Source: Desulfovibrio inopinatus DSM 10711 (GTDB lineage Bacteria; Desulfobacterota; Desulfovibrionia; Desulfovibrionales; Desulfovibrionaceae). From it: 64,000 bases of DNA. The stretch is from assembly GCF_000429305.1 (NCBI RefSeq), contig NZ_AUBP01000026.1, forward strand, positions 1 through 64,000. The letters run 5' to 3'. Within the stretch, counting starts at the first letter, position 1; each line of letters begins with the position of its first letter. A program made the translations under genes and the position numbers. Below, piece after piece: positions 36,285 to 44,424 of the stretch. The notes under the pieces are model-generated. The model saw only the letters and a program-made list of their open reading frames with translations, searched no databases and was not told where the DNA came from.

Positions 36285-36598
36285 ACATTTGTCCTTTCTC
36301 ATTGGCATACAAGAGTATTGGGGACACTCCCCTGTTTTCTGGACGAGGGACTACGGACAAGATGTTCTCCTCCACCGTCTTCGAACATTGGAGGGGGACC
36401 TAAAAACTTGACGTCAACCTCTTCAACTAGGTACAATTACTACAATTCAGTCTTTATAATTTGGAGACAGCAGCGTCTGGAGCCCACGAAACGAGACTTC
36501 CAGCTATCTTCTGAACAGAGGCAACATGCGTTAGACTTCACTGCAGAAAAGTCAAGTGACTCGCTCTAGCTCAACAACTAAGAAGTAACAGATTCAAC
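36285..36598. other. Intergenic between cassettes, with IS-end-like sequence
   Basis: No gene supported. 36322-36349 (GGACACTCCCCTGTTTTCTGGACG) looks like the end of an IS3-type element and resembles 2521-2546. A short frame at 36318-36569 has no recognisable content. This may mark the duplication junction or a lost thioesterase copy. Confidence 0.4.
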
Positions 36599-37651
36599 AT
36601 GAGCACTTCCCAAAAAGAAAATTTTACTCCTGGCCCCAATACAGTCGTGATGAAGGCAGCAGCAGATGCTCGGAATATAGTAAATTTTTACAAAAAATAC
36701 AAAAAAGACAGAAGAACTTGGTTACATTTCGAAATTAATCAAAAACAATATTGTTATGCCAACGGTATGCTCTTAGAAGCTGGGGTTGATAAATGGGGCA
36801 GAATTGGTCTCAATATTAACCATGAAGCATCCGTACTTGTTGGCGATAAATTTGGAACGAAGACCCATCTCAAAGAGCGAGGTTTCAGTGTCCCTCGTGG
36901 TCTTTTTTTTAGACGCCGCCACATTGACGAGGCTATCAATGCTTTTGACTCATTTCGTAAGCCTATCTGCGTGAAGCCCAATAAAGGTGCTGAAGGACGA
37001 GGTGTTTTCCCATCTATCTATGAACAACAATGGTATGAATACGCCCTTCGTCAAGTTGCGGAAACAGAACCTAATATTCTGGTTGAAGAAAGTGTAACGG
37101 GTGATCATTTCCGTTTCTTTTATATTAAGCCCCAAATTGTAGGCATACGACAAGGCGTTCCTCTTCACGTCATTGGAAATGGTGTTTCTTCCATCAAAGA
37201 TCTTTTTGCGGCAAAAAACGCAAAAAGGCGTGAGAGGAATCTGCCTTTTCATCCGCCATACAAAATGAACCAGCGGATTATTGATTTTCTTGCTATGCAG
37301 AACCTCACGTTAGACGATATTCTTCCTCTCGAACAAAGAATCTTTCTCCTTGGAACCTCCAATGGAGGAAAATCAGGTGCCGACACAATTTTGCTTGATA
37401 AAGAAGAAGTACACTCAAGTTACTGTAAAATCATTGAACAAGCCTGCCAAAGTGTCCCCGGATTGTATGTATCAGGTGTAGATCTCATAATCCAAGACAT
37501 AAAACAGCCAGCCCAAAAAGAAAATCATTGGATACTGGAGATGAATACAAGCCCTGCAGTTACGGGCTTTTATTACCCTTGGGAAGGCAAGGTCGTAGAT
37601 GTTGCAGGTTTAATTCTGGATTACTTGGCAGAACAACATGTTTTTTCATGA
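36599..37651 (+). CDS. Cyanophycin-synthetase-like ATP-grasp ligase, cassette 2
   Basis: 350 aa. Paralogue of 32994-34058 along its whole length: GDKFGTKTHLKERGFSVPRG, CVKPNKGAEGRGVFPSIYEQ, HVIGNGVSSIKDLFAAKNA, then ILEMNTSPAVTGFY at the metal-binding end. All ATP-grasp landmarks are kept, so it should be active. Differences from copy 1 cluster in the N-terminal ~25 residues and in scattered surface positions, which fits a change of amino-acid specificity rather than decay. It is followed 69 nt later by the two-domain ACP. Confidence 0.75.
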   Translation: MSTSQKENFTPGPNTVVMKAAADARNIVNFYKKYKKDRRTWLHFEINQKQYCYANGMLLEAGVDKWGRIGLNINHEASVLVGDKFGTKTHLKERGFSVPRGLFFRRRHIDEAINAFDSFRKPICVKPNKGAEGRGVFPSIYEQQWYEYALRQVAETEPNILVEESVTGDHFRFFYIKPQIVGIRQGVPLHVIGNGVSSIKDLFAAKNAKRRERNLPFHPPYKMNQRIIDFLAMQNLTLDDILPLEQRIFLLGTSNGGKSGADTILLDKEEVHSSYCKIIEQACQSVPGLYVSGVDLIIQDIKQPAQKENHWILEMNTSPAVTGFYYPWEGKVVDVAGLILDYLAEQHVFS

Positions 37652-37720
37652 GTTGTTAAAATTGAAAAAAATCACAACCTGAGTGCAATCAAAAAAGATT
37701 TATGCAGCTCAAGGAAAAAA

Positions 37721-38242
37721 TTGGGTATGACTATCAATCTGGACTCACTCAAGGATTGGATAACAAATTATCTCGCCATTTTAGTTGGTGAACCAATTGA
37801 AACAATCGATGTCAATAAACAGCTCTTGTACTTTGATCTTGACGCAGTTGACGCAGGCGTAATGGGGAAAAAATTATCAGCAACATTCGGGATTGCGATT
37901 GATCCCGAGATTTTTTTAAATAAAGACGCCTCAATTGAAACTATATGTGCAGGCATTTTTGATTTATACTCATCATCCAACCCCACCCCTCTCAAGAATT
38001 GGATAAAAGATTATTTAGCAAATTTGATTGGGGAGCCTGCCGAAACAATCGATACAACAAACCCCCTCTCTTACTTTGATCTTGATTCAATTGATGCTGT
38101 CGTTATGGCAACAAAATTATCTGACGAATTTGGAATCGATATTCACCCAGAAACCTTTTTGGCCGAAGAGATCTCAATTGATAAGATAAGCAAACGTATT
38201 TTCAATAGATATTTATTGCGCCAAAATTCCGCGAATCAGTAA
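37721..38242 (+). CDS. Tandem (two-domain) acyl carrier protein; first domain lacks Ser
   Basis: 173 aa from TTG 37721 (AAGGA five bases upstream) or ATG 37727. Two ACP domains in series. Domain 1 (about 8-82) reads FDLDAVDAGVM: the phosphopantetheine serine is replaced by Ala42. Domain 2 (about 90-165) reads FDLDSIDAVVM with Ser123 intact. The rest of domain 1 is well kept (LGEPIETIDVNKQ, SATFGIAIDPEIFL), so this looks like a deliberate non-acylated domain, possibly a docking surface, rather than a decaying one. Replaces the single ACP of cassette 1. Confidence 0.85.
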   Translation: MGMTINLDSLKDWITNYLAILVGEPIETIDVNKQLLYFDLDAVDAGVMGKKLSATFGIAIDPEIFLNKDASIETICAGIFDLYSSSNPTPLKNWIKDYLANLIGEPAETIDTTNPLSYFDLDSIDAVVMATKLSDEFGIDIHPETFLAEEISIDKISKRIFNRYLLRQNSANQ

Positions 38243-38548
38243 ACATCAAGGGGGAACAAAAGATCGAACGTTACAGCACAAAACTTTAGCAGATGACGCC
38301 CCTTAATTGTAATAGTCCAGAAAAATAAACATATTTATCGATATTTCAACGATGAAAATCCCCCGCTTCTTGGCATCCCTGTAAACAAAAGAATACCGTG
38401 CTAAATTGCGCAGTCCCTTCATAACTTGAAATCTCATGGTGAAAAACCATTATAATTCATAATGTTGGACTCTTTTTTAGGAACTCAATGTATTCGAACA
38501 GGACTGTCAACATTATGCAATTGATGACAACACAATTGAGGAAGTCTC
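38243..38548. other. AT-rich intergenic, no gene seen
   Basis: 306 bp between the tandem ACP and the second YheC/YheD-like gene. In cassette 1 the thioesterase-like gene occupies the equivalent position; no recognisable remnant of it was found here. Confidence 0.35.
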
Positions 38549-39598
38549 ATGTCTCATATTCGTATTGGCTTTTTACCGTTCAAGACAGATCCACGCCAAG
38601 CTCTTCCCCCCATGCGTCTTCGGGCTTTACATGCTGAAGCAATTCTTCAAGGCGCTGTTTTTACTATATTGGACTGGTCAGACTTTAACAAAGCCAAAAA
38701 CGAAATTTTAACATGGACGTGGAGCCCCACCGGCTGGGAAAGCGAAAAAAAATCTCTCCCAGATATCGCAATTATTTCTGGTGCTGTCACCAATGGACAA
38801 CAAAACCAGTTACGGGCATGGATACGTGAAGCATGCCTCTGTATTAATGACATTGGTATAACCAAACTTAAATTAGCAAGCTTAATTCATGACACAGAAT
38901 ATGAGCGCTATCTCATTCCAGAGGCTCAAATTCCTAAGACCAATACCAGTGAGGCCATCAAGGATTTCCTTCTCAAACATGGTAGTGCTGTCATTAAAAG
39001 AAGTAATGCAAACCAAGGCGTAGGGCTATATTTTATTCTTAAAGAAACGTCAGGGTGGTCTATCAGTAACAACAAAGAAAAAATTTTCACGCTGACAGAA
39101 GTCGCCGACGAAATAACGATTCGAATAGAAGGGCGATTGGCCTATAGAGATTTTCTAATACAAAAGTACATACAATCTACAGCTCCTGACGGCCGAGCCG
39201 CAGATATTCGCGTTCATGTGCAACGAGATGCGAACCAGGCCTGGGGAATAACACGAGCTTACGTGCGTTTGGCTGAAGTAGGTTCCTTGGCAACCAATGT
39301 CAGCCTTGGAGGATACCAAGGTCCGTTGATGAAGTACCTTGAACTTAGAAAAAACAGATCGGCCTCTGAGATAGAAGCAGAAATACAGCAAGCAGCCCTT
39401 GAAATAGCCGAAATTCAAAGCGCGGCATCCCCTCGCCCCTTATCTGAACTGGGAATCGATTTTTTGTTGGATGATGAGGACAAAATTTGGTTGGTAGAAA
39501 CCAATGCGCTTCCACAATCTTCTTTGCATGAACATGAACGAGCTATTCATACAATTAGCTATGCTTTATCTTTAGTAGCATCAACGCAAAATCAATGA
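38549..39598 (+). CDS. YheC/YheD-like ATP-grasp protein, cassette 2
   Basis: 349 aa. Full-length paralogue of 35223-36284: RIGFLPFKTDPRQALPPMRL at the start, AVIKRSNANQGVGLYFILKE, GRAADIRVHVQ, YVRLAEVGSLATNVSLGGYQ, IDFLLDDEDKIWLVETNA at the end. All ATP-grasp motifs are kept. ATG 38549 follows GAGGAAGTCTC. It shares the 124-bp near-identical block with copy 1. It is the last gene of the AT-rich set; a strong hairpin follows at 39692-39738. Confidence 0.72.
   Translation: MSHIRIGFLPFKTDPRQALPPMRLRALHAEAILQGAVFTILDWSDFNKAKNEILTWTWSPTGWESEKKSLPDIAIISGAVTNGQQNQLRAWIREACLCINDIGITKLKLASLIHDTEYERYLIPEAQIPKTNTSEAIKDFLLKHGSAVIKRSNANQGVGLYFILKETSGWSISNNKEKIFTLTEVADEITIRIEGRLAYRDFLIQKYIQSTAPDGRAADIRVHVQRDANQAWGITRAYVRLAEVGSLATNVSLGGYQGPLMKYLELRKNRSASEIEAEIQQAALEIAEIQSAASPRPLSELGIDFLLDDEDKIWLVETNALPQSSLHEHERAIHTISYALSLVASTQNQ
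39301..39424 (+). repeat. Near-identical 124-bp block, cassette 2 copy
   Basis: Differs from 35975-36098 at a single base. It starts at CAGCCTTGGAGG and ends at CAAAGCGCG, inside the conserved C-terminal half of the ATP-grasp gene. Confidence 0.95.
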
Positions 39599-39691
39599 GA
39601 GTAAGACAAGAGTCCTGCATTTCTTTTGCTTGCGACTGCCTCTCCGACTTAGGAAGACTGCAGCGATGTAATGCATTATATTCGCACTGTT

Positions 39692-39738
39692 GAATAAAAT
39701 GTCCTGATACCATAATATAGTACCAGGACATTTTATTC
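39692..39738. terminator. Bidirectional terminator between the ATP-grasp set and potD
   Basis: Perfect 15-bp arms GAATAAAATGTCCTG / CAGGACATTTTATTC with a 17-nt loop, so A-rich and T-rich flanks occur on both sides. It lies between convergent transcription units. Confidence 0.8.
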
Positions 39739-39804
39739 GAAATTATAACCAGTCTTCAGTATTCTGCGCTGTATCGTCTATCCCCCTATACAGCGCTTAT
39801 ACCT

Positions 39805-40833
39805 CTACTCATTCGTCTTCAGTTTCACCCAATACTCATCATACAATTTCATGGCATCGCCGATCCAATCTTGAAATTCACCACGAGCAATAATGTCTTG
39901 CGTGGGATAGACAATAACATTGTTGTGGACATTTTCTGGGACGAGAGGAATGGCTTTGGCATTCGGTGTCGCGTAGCCCATTTCGGCGCTGATAATGGCG
40001 GATATGTCCGGACGAAGAAGATAGTTTATAAATGCATGGGCTTCATCGACATTCTTGGCACCTTTGGGAATACACAGAGAGTCCAGCCAAAGGCTATAGC
40101 CTTCAGGAGGATACACATATGTAATGGCGGAATCTTCCTGATTGGCAATAAAGGCTTCTCCATTGAACACAACACCAACCGCGACTTCACCGGATAGCAA
40201 TGCTTGTTTGGGTGAATCGGAATCGAATACTTTCACGTGCGGGAACAACTCGCGAAGCTTTTGGTAGGCCTCTTCAAGGTGCGCCGGATTGGTCTCGTTG
40301 ACGGAATACCCGAGAAGCTTCAACGCGAGCGTGAACGTTTCTCGTGGTTCATTGGGCAACAACAGTTTCCCACTGAGTTCCGGCTTCCAGAGATCGGCAA
40401 CACTGGTCACCGCATGTTCATCGATTTTGCCAGTGTTCACGGTAATAGACGTTGAGCCCCACATATAAGGAACAGAAAAAATATTTTCCGGATCGAACGA
40501 CTGATTCACAAACTTGGAGTCAAGATTAGCGAAATTGGTCAACTTGGACTTGTCCAATGGCAACAGCAATTCCTGTTGACGCATGAGGCTCACATAGTCG
40601 CTGGAGGGAACAATCAGGTCATACCCCTGCCCGGCCAGCTTGACTTTGGCATACATCGCCTCATTGCTGTCATACGTGGAGAGATGAACCTGAATTCCGG
40701 TTTCTTTAGTAAAACTCTGTACAACCTCGTCCGGTATATATTCGGACCAGATATACAAATACAAATCCCCTCCGGCATATGCAGAGGTAACCCACAGCAC
40801 CGTGATCAAAACGGCAAACAGAATACGTTTCAT
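39805..40833 (-). CDS. potD: Spermidine/putrescine ABC transporter, periplasmic binding protein
   Basis: 342 aa. A signal peptide (RILFAVLITVLWVTSAYAGG) is followed by a PotD/PotF-type binding protein: LYLYIWSEYIPDEVVQSFTK at the mature start, YDLIVPSSDYVSLM, then VPYMWGSTSITVNTGKID, all characteristic. It captures spermidine or putrescine in the periplasm and delivers it to PotB/PotC. It is last in the potABCD operon; its ATG overlaps the potC stop (ATGA at 40833-40830). Confidence 0.9.
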   Translation of the reverse strand: MKRILFAVLITVLWVTSAYAGGDLYLYIWSEYIPDEVVQSFTKETGIQVHLSTYDSNEAMYAKVKLAGQGYDLIVPSSDYVSLMRQQELLLPLDKSKLTNFANLDSKFVNQSFDPENIFSVPYMWGSTSITVNTGKIDEHAVTSVADLWKPELSGKLLLPNEPRETFTLALKLLGYSVNETNPAHLEEAYQKLRELFPHVKVFDSDSPKQALLSGEVAVGVVFNGEAFIANQEDSAITYVYPPEGYSLWLDSLCIPKGAKNVDEAHAFINYLLRPDISAIISAEMGYATPNAKAIPLVPENVHNNVIVYPTQDIIARGEFQDWIGDAMKLYDEYWVKLKTNE

Positions 40834-41597
40834 GTTTTCTCCTTAATAAGCCGCCAGGACAACACCACGGCGGTAATTGTCACAAGGATCATCAACACAC
40901 TCAAAGCATTGACATCCGGTTTAATGCCAAGTCGAACCATGGAATATATACGCAAAGGCAAGACTTCATACGTCGGCCCTGTAGTGAAAAAACTGACAAT
41001 GACGTCATCGAGCGACATGGTAAAACTGAGCAACCACCCTGCCAGAACAGCTGGTCCCGCCATAGGCAGCACAATATAACGAAGAACCTGACGCTCCGAA
41101 GCACCAAGATCCTTCGCGGCCTCGACGACAGAAGCATCAAAATCCCGAAATCGTGAATACACAGTGGCCGCAACAAATGGTGTACAGAGGGTGACGTGTC
41201 CCATGAGTAACGTCCCAAACCCCAGGGTCAACCCTGCGGCCAAAAAGAGTACAAGGAGAGAAATGCCGATCACAATGTCTGGCGACATCATCATGACAAA
41301 AATACTCGCAAACAATGCTTTCCGACCGACAAAACGATACTGGTGCAGCAAGAACGCCGTTAGTGTTCCAATGGCGCACGCCACGGTGGCCGAGACCACC
41401 GCAATGGTCAGAGAATGCATAGCGGCATCAAGCAAAGAGGCGTTGGTCAACAACTTACCGTACCACTTCAAAGTGAACCCCTTCCACGACAACGAATATT
41501 TCGACGCATTGAAGGAATAGACACCCATCGTCACCAACGGAAGGTACAGAAAACAATACACCAAACCGGAATAGACAGCTTTGACGAACCGGTTCAT
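40830..41597 (-). CDS. potC: Spermidine/putrescine ABC transporter permease
   Basis: The longest frame starts at 41657, but ATG 41597 overlaps the potB stop (ATGA) and gives 255 aa starting MNRFVKAVYSGLVYCFLYLP, the normal PotC start. Six membrane helices. The EAA loop that contacts PotA is VEAAKDLGASERQVLRYIVL followed by PMAGPAVLAG. Translationally coupled with both neighbours. Confidence 0.9.
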   Translation of the reverse strand: MNRFVKAVYSGLVYCFLYLPLVTMGVYSFNASKYSLSWKGFTLKWYGKLLTNASLLDAAMHSLTIAVVSATVACAIGTLTAFLLHQYRFVGRKALFASIFVMMMSPDIVIGISLLVLFLAAGLTLGFGTLLMGHVTLCTPFVAATVYSRFRDFDASVVEAAKDLGASERQVLRYIVLPMAGPAVLAGWLLSFTMSLDDVIVSFFTTGPTYEVLPLRIYSMVRLGIKPDVNALSVLMILVTITAVVLSWRLIKEKT

Positions 41598-42448
41598 AAG
41601 GACGCCTTCCTGCCCGAACGTCGGACGCTTCGATAATATACAAACAGCATAACGCACATCATCATCGTCAAAGCGATGCTGACCGTCGCTCCCATGGGAA
41701 AATCACGAGCAACTAAAAATTGGTCGCGAATATAATTGCCAAGCAGCATGCTCCGGGCACCGCCAAGGACGTCAGGAATATAGAACATGCCCAGGGCTGG
41801 TAAAAAAACTAACATGCTGCCGGAGATGATTCCGGGAAATGTCAACGGTAATGTGATTTTTCTAAACGTTATCCAGCGGGTTGCACCAAGATCCCGCGAA
41901 GCCTCCAACAACCTATAGTCGAGCTTCTCAATCGTCGCATAGAGGGGGAGGATCATAAACGGTAACAATGTATACAGCAGACCAATAAACACCGCTATCG
42001 GGGTATACATCAATTCAAGCGGCGTTTTGATAATACCGAAATATATCAATACGCTATTCAAAATACCGTCCGCTTTGAGCACCGTGACTAAGGCGTAAGT
42101 TCGAATCAACGTATTTGTCCAGAACGGAATCATGACGAGCAACAGCATCGTTTTAGCATGTCGCTTTTTCATTCGGGCAACAATGTAAGCGAACGGATAC
42201 CCAACGAACAAACAAAGAACGGTTGCCGTCCCTGCCATGAGTAACGATTCTACGAACATCGTCACCAAGGCGGGAGCGAAAAGACGTGCATAACTGTGCA
42301 GAGAAAAGACGGGAGCAATGAGGTCGCTCGGATGTGGGGTGAGTACGCTCATACCGAGAAGCATCAGCGTCGGTACAGCTCCAAACAGCGCTATCCAACA
42401 AAGGACACCGCCGATAATGACATATTTGGTGATCGAGCTACCTTTCAT
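41594..42448 (-). CDS. potB: Spermidine/putrescine ABC transporter permease
   Basis: Start placed at ATG 42448, which overlaps the end of potA by 11 nt; 284 aa. Six membrane helices, first near residues 9-29 of the new start. The EAA motif is LEASRDLGATRWITFRKITL. It forms the inner-membrane channel with PotC. The gene's 3' end overlaps potC by 4 nt. Confidence 0.9.
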   Translation of the reverse strand: MKGSSITKYVIIGGVLCWIALFGAVPTLMLLGMSVLTPHPSDLIAPVFSLHSYARLFAPALVTMFVESLLMAGTATVLCLFVGYPFAYIVARMKKRHAKTMLLLVMIPFWTNTLIRTYALVTVLKADGILNSVLIYFGIIKTPLELMYTPIAVFIGLLYTLLPFMILPLYATIEKLDYRLLEASRDLGATRWITFRKITLPLTFPGIISGSMLVFLPALGMFYIPDVLGGARSMLLGNYIRDQFLVARDFPMGATVSIALTMMMCVMLFVYYRSVRRSGRKASL

Positions 42449-43556
42449 GCGGCAACACCACTTCCCAGCCTTCGAACCATCCCACGGCAACTCTATCCCC
42501 TGCTTGGAAATAGAGAGTTTCCGCATCTTCATCGAAAAATTCCGAGATCAGAATTTTCTTCCCATCGTCCAAGACAATATCCACATCGTATGTAGCGCCT
42601 TTATAGAACGTGTGTTCCACAACGCCTGTAAGCAACGCTTTGGCAAATTTTTTCGCAAGTTCAGGCGATTCATTCACTTCGCGCATCACTTCGACGCGAA
42701 AATCTTCTGGTCGAAGTAGGACATGGATCTTATCACCTGGATTAAAATCTCGTTTCGACTTGACGGACACCTGTACGCCTTCTACTTCTGCGGCAAAATT
42801 GCAGTCTTTTCGCTCAACAATGACACCATCAAGAACATTAATTTCACCAACAAACCTGGCTACGTACAAGTTGGACGGTGTTTCATAGATATCTTTCGGC
42901 GAACCGACCTGCTCAATGCGACCATGGTTCATGACAACCACTCGATCCGACATGGTAAACGCTTCTTCCTGATCGTGCGTCACCAGGACAAACGTAATAC
43001 CGAGCGTTCGTTGTAGTGCCTTCAATTCCTTCTGCATTTGTTTGCGCAAGCGATAGTCCAACGCGGAAAGAGGTTCATCCAAGAGCAACACTCGTGGTTT
43101 TTTGACGATCGCACGAGCAATTGCCACACGTTGTTGTTGCCCTCCCGATAATTCGGAGGGCTTCCGCGTTTCCATCCCTTCAAGCCGAACCAGCTTCAGC
43201 GCCTCCTGCACCATGGTGGCAATATCCGATTTGGCTATTCCTTCAATGCGCAACCCAAAGGCAACATTGTCGTAGATGTTCATATGCGGAAACAAGGCGT
43301 AACTCTGAAAGATCGTGTTGACCGTACGAGCTTCCGGCGGCACCCCCTTCATGGACACGCCGTCAATGACAACATCGCCATGATCACACGTCTCAAAGCC
43401 GCCAATGATACGTAATACCGTTGTTTTGCCGCATCCCGACGGACCAAGCAGGGTCAAAAATTCCCCATCTTCGATAGACAAATTAAAATCTTGCAGAGCG
43501 ACAAGCCCCTCAAAAGACTTACTCACCTGAGATATATCAACAATTGAACATGCCAC
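42438..43556 (-). CDS. potA: Spermidine/putrescine ABC transporter ATPase
   Basis: The frame is open from 43604, but GGAGGAAGAGC precedes GTG 43556, giving 372 aa starting VACSIVDISQVSKSFEG, similar to PotA of other bacteria. ABC motifs: Walker A GPSGCGKTT, Q-loop FQSYALFPHM, signature LSGGQQQR, Walker B VLLLDEP, H-loop VTHDQEEA. A C-terminal TOBE-type regulatory domain follows (VGEINVLDGVIVE, then LRPEDFRVEV). First gene of the potABCD operon, whose minus-strand promoter should lie in 43557-43700. Confidence 0.93.
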   Translation of the reverse strand: MACSIVDISQVSKSFEGLVALQDFNLSIEDGEFLTLLGPSGCGKTTVLRIIGGFETCDHGDVVIDGVSMKGVPPEARTVNTIFQSYALFPHMNIYDNVAFGLRIEGIAKSDIATMVQEALKLVRLEGMETRKPSELSGGQQQRVAIARAIVKKPRVLLLDEPLSALDYRLRKQMQKELKALQRTLGITFVLVTHDQEEAFTMSDRVVVMNHGRIEQVGSPKDIYETPSNLYVARFVGEINVLDGVIVERKDCNFAAEVEGVQVSVKSKRDFNPGDKIHVLLRPEDFRVEVMREVNESPELAKKFAKALLTGVVEHTFYKGATYDVDIVLDDGKKILISEFFDEDAETLYFQAGDRVAVGWFEGWEVVLPHER

Positions 43557-44130
43557 CGCTCTTCCTCCACTCGGGGGTTTCTTCTTTTCTCCCACAGGAC
43601 ACAATTCCGTTGTCTCTGGCAGCGAGAACGTTCAATCATACTTCGAAAGTTTCAGGAGGGCATAGAGTGCAGGAAAGCAATACCGAAGAAGAGCTTCCAG
43701 ATGGATCATCATCCTGATGCGTTCACGCGCCCTGTTCAAGATCATGCATCTTGAGTTGACCAAGCGCGTGTATTCCGAGGAGGAGTCCGCACTCCCGAAA
43801 CAATACGATTACCGACGCATCGTTGGGAATATCCATGATGTATATCGATCAAACAGCAATCATCATGAGACCTCTTCGAGATCTTTCCCCAAATCCTTCG
43901 TCACCAGGGAAACCCAACTGGCACGAACGAAAACGGCAATCCCGTCGCATATTGTGCAATAAGCAACACTCATTCACATTCAGCGACAAATCCGAGGGCA
44001 TCGAATAGAGCACCACTTCCTTATGAGTCAAGCAAATATGAATGCGTAAATGGTGAGCTTTCGATTTTTTTACGACAAGTACAATCCAGAGGCTGAAGCA
44101 CCGACGTAGACACAGGAATAAAATCATTTT
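43557..44130. other. Intergenic region upstream of potA, no secure gene
   Basis: About 570 bp. An 81-codon plus-strand frame (43717-43962) directly follows a 16-codon frame with a good ribosome site (CAGGAGG near 43663), but neither resembles a known protein and the larger one has no codon signal I trust. The potA promoter is expected at its left end. Confidence 0.35.
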
Positions 44131-44345
44131 GATAATCGAGTATGGGAACTCTTCACGGTTTCTCCTTCTCACACCACCGAACAAGCATGGCACCTGTACT
44201 GAGGAATCGTCCCGACGAGCAATGGAAGACAAGACCCTTTCCACCCTGCCTCACAGCGACGCAGTTGCCTTCAGCTACCAGTTCCCACCATCAGGGCCTG
44301 GAGAGGACTTGCACCTCCGAGATTCACGCCATGCCTGGCACACTG
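44131..44345 (-). mobile_element. Group II intron relic lacking the ORF
   Basis: Minus strand. 44330-44230 reads like intron domain I: GGTGCAAGTCCTCTCC, then GTAGCTGAAGGCAACTGCGT, then CTGTGAGGCAGGG. It is followed almost directly by a decayed domain V (CAGGTGCCATGCTTGTTCGG, GGTGTGAG) and a DVI-like part ending CATACTCGATT near 44135. The maturase gene and middle domains are deleted. The 3' end closely resembles the relic at 6597-6670, so both come from the same intron family. Motif-based call. Confidence 0.5.
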
Positions 44346-44349
44346 AGAA

Positions 44350-44385
44350 AGGCCGCATGCGTGATCTGCGCATGCGGCCTTTTTT
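44350..44385 (+). terminator. Strong hairpin terminator near the end of xylB
   Basis: A perfect 12-bp stem AGGCCGCATGCG / CGCATGCGGCCT with a 7-nt loop and a T-run (44380-44385) on the plus strand. On the minus strand it is followed by TTTCTC. It lies 40 bp beyond the xylB stop and so probably also ends the xylR-xylA-xylB transcript. Confidence 0.75.
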
Positions 44386-44424
44386 CTACAATACCAATAT
44401 ATGTATTTCACCTATGACAGCGGT

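Noticed and set aside
43717-43962. 81-aa frame preceded by a 16-codon frame with a good ribosome site
   Set aside because: No recognisable motif; could be chance. A conserved homologue would be needed.
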